From assembly GCA_032719365.1 (NCBI GenBank), contig CM064876.1, positions 61,747,864-61,811,863 of the forward strand: 64,000 nucleotides of DNA, written 5' to 3'. This DNA comes from Prinsepia uniflora. Its lineage: Eukaryota; Streptophyta; Magnoliopsida; Rosales; Rosaceae. The notes under the pieces are model-generated. The model was not told the origin of the DNA. It did not search any database and was given only the letters and a program-made list of their open reading frames with translations. This document shows, one piece after another, positions 59,873-64,000 of this stretch. Position 1 is the first letter of the stretch. Every line of letters begins with the position of its first letter. The position numbers and the translations under genes were made by a program.

Positions 59873-60988
59873 TGAAAGCTCAGACACGGTGCATGATACA
59901 GGTCAAACCTTGGCCATGAGGTGAAGGTATTGCCTTTCAATTTCTAGTTATTCTTTCTTTGTTTTGAGATCACAGAACCAATCTAGAGAGGGATTAGAGG
60001 ATAATAGTTGAAATAGGGATGAAAAACATTGAGAAATGAACGATCATGGAAGCTGGCGCGTGGCTCCCACACCAGCCACTTTGTACGGCACTTGAGGCAC
60101 ATGAGGGGGAATGTCGAGATGGTGACAACATGATTTTTAATGTATTCGATTCTACGAATCCAATGATACAATTTTTGAGGCGATCGAACATCGTGTCAGG
60201 GTAGTTTTGGCTGTCCGAAGGTTTTAGGCATTATTTTAATACTTTTAAAAATCCCGGAAAATTATGAGATTAATATGTGAGTCATTTGATCTTATTAGTG
60301 AACCTTAGAAGTGATTTTTGACAAGAGATGACATTCTCAAATTTTATGGGAAAGCGTGAAATGCGGTTTGACTGCATATACGGTATGTGTGAGTGTACTT
60401 TCTTTTTCCTAAATCCTATGCATGCATTTTTATATGGTTTTACATGATTTATTATGTGAATTGCTTGCTAGTTATTTATGTAAGATTTTTATGTATTTTT
60501 TGGTGAATTTACGGTAATTACAACTTTGCACAGTTTACGAGGAATTGCTATATTGTGTTCTGATTTATCACTGAGTTTTGGAAAATGGTTTTATACTCGA
60601 TATATCATGTTTATATGATTTTGATGGTGTTTGTTGAATTGGGATTTTACATAAACTTGGTGCACGTATTTCAAAATTGATGTTTTATCTGTAAACTTGG
60701 TGCATGCATAGTTTCATAAAACGAAAGGATATTAGTATGTTTTCTTTATGTTTTAAAAACTTTTATGTTTCTTCCACTCACACTATTCTTTAGTTTTGAA
60801 ACCCTTTAGGGCCGCTGCACGGAGTCGAGGTTGTTTACGAAGTGGAGGCATGAGCTCACAAATGTACAAGTATCCTTTGTCTAATAGGATTTCAAGGGTA
60901 CATTTGGCACTTTAAGTTACCTGTCATACGGGAGTAAGGCCCGAGTTTGTTATATATAGTGTTTTCTGGGTTGGGCTCTATCATTAAG

Positions 60989-61863
60989 TCCTTCGATACA
61001 TTAAACATAAGGCGTATAAAAGAATAACACAAGCTATTTGCCTGTTTACCTTACAATTACTTGATTACCAGAAAGGTTCTTGGCTGCAGGCGGAACCCAT
61101 CTTCAATTGTCTAATTGCCGTCTCTACTAGTGGCACGCTTACTTTGAAGGCAGTTAAGGGTTAATTACTTCTAATTTGGGGATAAACCGTGTCTCAAAGG
61201 CCTTTCAGTCCATTTCTTTCAAACCATCCAAATAGTCCATATACCACATCACAGAGAGACCCTTGTGAAGCCTGCTCCTTACTCCGCAACCAGGTTCCAC
61301 ATGGAGATCCACTAAATTCAACCTTTGACTCGCTATCATAGAAATATTTTTTGGGAAGAACATAATTTGGGATGCCCAATGGGACTCTTTCTAGTGTATA
61401 TCCAAGTTTATATATTCTCAACGACATCGAGATGCTAACGGAAGATTTCTAAAAAATCCTTCCCGAGAGACCGTGCCTAATTTTTCAATTTCAGAAGTTG
61501 ACATGGAAATCCCTCGTGACAGAGAAGGATAATACATTACCAATCAGGAGATGGCCAATGAAGAGTTGATGAAATTCCTCAAATATTGTATTTCCCCCAT
61601 CAGCTTACAAACAGAGGCCCTGAATTTTCAGAACCAAGAACTTTCCAAGCAAGGGAAAGCTGAAGAAAAAGTAGTCAATATACCGCCTCCAGGAACCTCA
61701 AGCCGTGACAAGGGTAAGCAACCCATGGGATCCATGGTATCTATGTTTGGACCTTTGATTCCAAAATCTGCCTTCTCAAGAGGGTCTAGGCATGAAATCC
61801 TTGAGACAAGTAGAGCTCGCGAAAAAAAAAATAAAAAATTGAGCTCGAGATATCTACCAATAT
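60989..61863. other. Unrecognised stretch between LTRs E and F
   Basis: An open frame at 61551-61871 (106 codons, charged, with KFLKYCISPISLQTEALNFQ) might be a remnant of a retroelement gag linker. The minus strand at 61194-61427 has a 77-codon frame with no motif I recognise. Neither is supported as a gene. Confidence 0.35.
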
Positions 61864-63535
61864 TGACCTAATAGGATCCGATCCTGAAAACACCTTGTAA
61901 ACCACACCTGGCCCTACTCCCGTCTGACAAGCAATGTAGAATACCAAAATTACCCTCTGCTTTTCAAACAAGGAATATTTGACTTATCATTCATGCCTGC
62001 ACCTCTCGATCAGCCCAGAACTTTGTGTTACAGCCCTAGAGGGTTACGAAAACCATGAAAACCGTGTGACTGGAGAAAAATAATATTTTAAAAACACAGT
62101 TCAAAACATAACATTTTACCCTCCGTTTTCTAAAACTATGCATGCATATAAAAACCGTTTAAATTCCAAATAAAATATAACACAATCCACGACCTCGAAA
62201 AACATGTAAATTATAAAGCAACAAACGTCAATAATCGTGACAATCAACACACAAATCACCACAATAGTCAACACAAAGCCAACACGGAAATCATACATAA
62301 CCAATCCAAAACTAACCCATCCTCGATGCACAACATCAGTAATCACATCCAATGCACAATCGGTAGGCATGCCACTTGGGATCTAGAGCCCAGCTTGATG
62401 TTTGAGCCTGGACCTCTCGCTCACTCAGGATCTAGAGCCCAGCTCAACGTCTGAATGAGAACTGACTCATAATCTGGAGCTCAACTCGACGTTTGAGTCA
62501 GCATTAAATCAGTCTCAAGATCTAGAGCCCCTGCTCGACATCTGAGACAACCAACCAACACGCACCTCGAGGAAGGATTTCCACAATCACCACAATCATC
62601 ACAGTTATCACAGCAATTCACATATCAAGAATACCGAGAAACACATGCTCATATCACAACTCAATATCACAAATCAAGTCCACGATCAGAACCATGGGCC
62701 TAAGCCCAAAACCATAATTCAACACAATGTCGTAAAACATGATATCAAAATACTTTTGAAAAATATTCAGAAATCATATGAAAATCATCAAAATCCAATA
62801 TCACAAAATCTCCTGTCATAAATCACATTCAATTTAAATCACAATCAAAATGGAATCTAAAAACATAATGTACAAAAAATCTCGTAAAACGTGAAATAAA
62901 ATAATAATTAAATATAAAATTACCGAAAATCATATAAAAATCCTAATCAATCACACATCACCAAAAACACATAATAAATCATGTAAAATACATAAATATG
63001 CATGTATAATATTTGAATAAAAATAAACGTCCACTCCCATGTACCGTATATGTAATCAAACCAACTTGCACGTCGTTCTGTAAAATCTGAGGATGTCACT
63101 TCCTCGAAATCATGTTTCGAGTTTCAAGACCACGACCATGGCATCCACGTGCAGTCCAGCACCACCACCACATCCAGAACATTATATTTACGTCTCAAAA
63201 TGACTTTAGCGACTTAACCAGTACCCTAGCACCCTTATTGTACGCTAGGGAGCTTCCAAAAACATTTCACAGCCCAAAACCGTTGGCCTTCTCGGGTCCA
63301 GTTCTAGGTTCATCCCAAACATCATCCACCTCGACTCCTCTTCATTTCTGTTTCATTTCCTCTCTCATTTATCTTGTTTTCCATCTTTGGCCATGCCTTT
63401 CCCTATTCTCCCTCATTTTCTGATCACCTCCATATTTTTCTAGTTTTTCCTCTCTTTCGACACCTCTCCACCGAACTCACTTAGCCCACTCTTATTTCTC
63501 TACCCATGTGTCTAAGTATATATATATATATATAT

Positions 63536-63568
<33 letters not shown>

Positions 63569-63906
63569 TATGGAGGTAGGTTGGTAGTGCGGGGGGAAAT
63601 GGGAAGAAAATTTTAGAACTTTCTAGGGTACTATAGGTCATACTAGAAAATGATCAAAATGGCCTTCAAGCATAAATTACCAAAACAACCTTAAGGATTT
63701 TTTACCCGAATCAACTTCATACGTTCTTCGATTTTGATGTGACGTCTGTCTATGAATTCAGGATTCTGAGACTTTCATAAAAGTCCTCTCGGAATCCCGA
63801 AAAGGCATCCATATAGAAAAGCCAACTATTTGACTTTATAGGGGCAAAATCGTCTTTTACCCAAAGTTTTCCAAATTTTCTTTCTTCAACTTTCTTGGCC
63901 GTTACA
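61864..63906 (-). repeat. LTR of element F (probably its 3' LTR)
   Basis: Read on the minus strand it starts at 63906 (TGTAACGGCC) after a polypurine tract and ends at 61864 with TTAGGTCA. Near its end is GTCAGACGGGAGTAGGGCC, as in the other LTRs. At 62370-62560 (plus strand) four copies of GGATCTAGAGCCC or similar with CTCGACRTCTGAG form a degenerate repeat of about 55 bases. An AT microsatellite lies at 63517-63566. The element continues to the right of the window. Confidence 0.8.
63517..63566. repeat. AT microsatellite
   Basis: A (TA)n tract of 50 bases with one G interruption lies inside LTR F. Confidence 0.95.
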
Positions 63907-64000
63907 ACCTACCCCCCTTAAAAAAATTCCTCAAAATTTGAGAACTAAATTATCTTCATGTCCATACTCAAATTAAATAATTGAGTTGCTCAGAACTTAA
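63907..64000 (-). mobile_element. Start of the internal region of element F (3' end, cut by window)
   Basis: On the minus strand a purine-rich TAAGGGGGGTAGGT lies directly before the LTR start at 63906 and is the expected polypurine tract. Only about 90 bases are inside the window. Confidence 0.7.

Larger units (their letters stand above)
49405..60983 (+). mobile_element. Solo LTR E, interrupted by element C
   Basis: The left part is 49405-50084 (starts TGTGACAACCCGG) and the right part is 59878-60983 (ends GGGCTCTATCA). A perfect 5-bp target duplication TTAAG flanks it (49400-49404 and 60984-60988). Without C and its duplicated TGAAA the LTR is about 1.79 kb. No internal region follows, so it is a solo LTR. 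It shares the general plan of the long LTRs: GTGTGAGTG near 60387, ATGCATGCAT near 60419, CACTCACAC at 60776-60784 and CCCTTTAGGGCCG. Confidence 0.9.

Noticed and set aside
61551..61871. 106-codon ORF between LTRs E and F as a gene
   Set aside because: No stable family match, no intron or promoter evidence, and it runs into the LTR F end; kept only as a possible retroelement remnant.

Overview
The window is nuclear DNA from a flowering plant, most likely a eudicot and possibly a woody rosid such as a member of Rosaceae (the family guess is inference). The evidence is multi-exon genes with GT/AG introns, nuclear genes for chloroplast proteins, a GLABRA2-type HD-ZIP IV gene, a plant RopGEF, and large plant-type LTR retrotransposons primed by initiator tRNA-Met.

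Layout. About 1-20.7 kb is a nest of long LTR elements without recognisable genes, built into a hAT transposase gene. Element A (minus strand) runs off the left edge. Element B (plus, 7810-17229, both LTRs intact) sits inside A's 5' LTR. Solo LTR D (17331-20726) sits at the outer end of the same LTR. A itself interrupts the hAT transposase, whose C-terminal part survives at 20733-21174. 21.2-23.7 kb is AT-rich repeat debris.

23.7-46 kb is the gene island: a RHC1A-type RING-H2 E3 ligase (+, 24558-25502), a RopGEF (+, 27168-30880), photosystem I subunit PsaH (-, 31811-32884) with a tRNA-Thr(AGT) gene on the opposite strand inside its second intron, the plastid ribosomal protein uS17c gene (+, 39552-40010) and a GLABRA2 orthologue (-, 41625-45783, 11 exons). 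Small decayed transposons separate the genes: a gag-only copia-like element (34030-35609), a second copia fragment, an LTR fragment with a 57-bp tandem array (36561-36932), and a MITE-like element carrying a SINE-like insertion.

46-49.4 kb is AT-rich intergenic DNA. From 49.4 to 61 kb, element C (50085-59872, two near-identical LTRs) sits inside solo LTR E (49405-60983). At 61.9-63.9 kb lies the minus-strand LTR of element F, which continues past the right edge.

The host genes are independent transcription units: ubiquitin ligase, ROP GTPase activation, PSI light harvesting, plastid translation and epidermal cell fate. The most unusual content is in the retroelements. A, B and C have 2.6-3.3 kb LTRs and 3.3-3.9 kb internal regions with no gag or pol, yet keep a primer-binding site and polypurine tract, so they look like LARD-type non-autonomous elements. 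B and C moved recently. Their LTRs carry arrays of short palindromes with a 3-nt spacer and varying but self-complementary arms, some at an exact 16-bp step. They also carry a conserved inverted 9-12-mer pair about 0.4-1.3 kb apart, which shows a matched change in LTR E. I know of no named system that corresponds to this.
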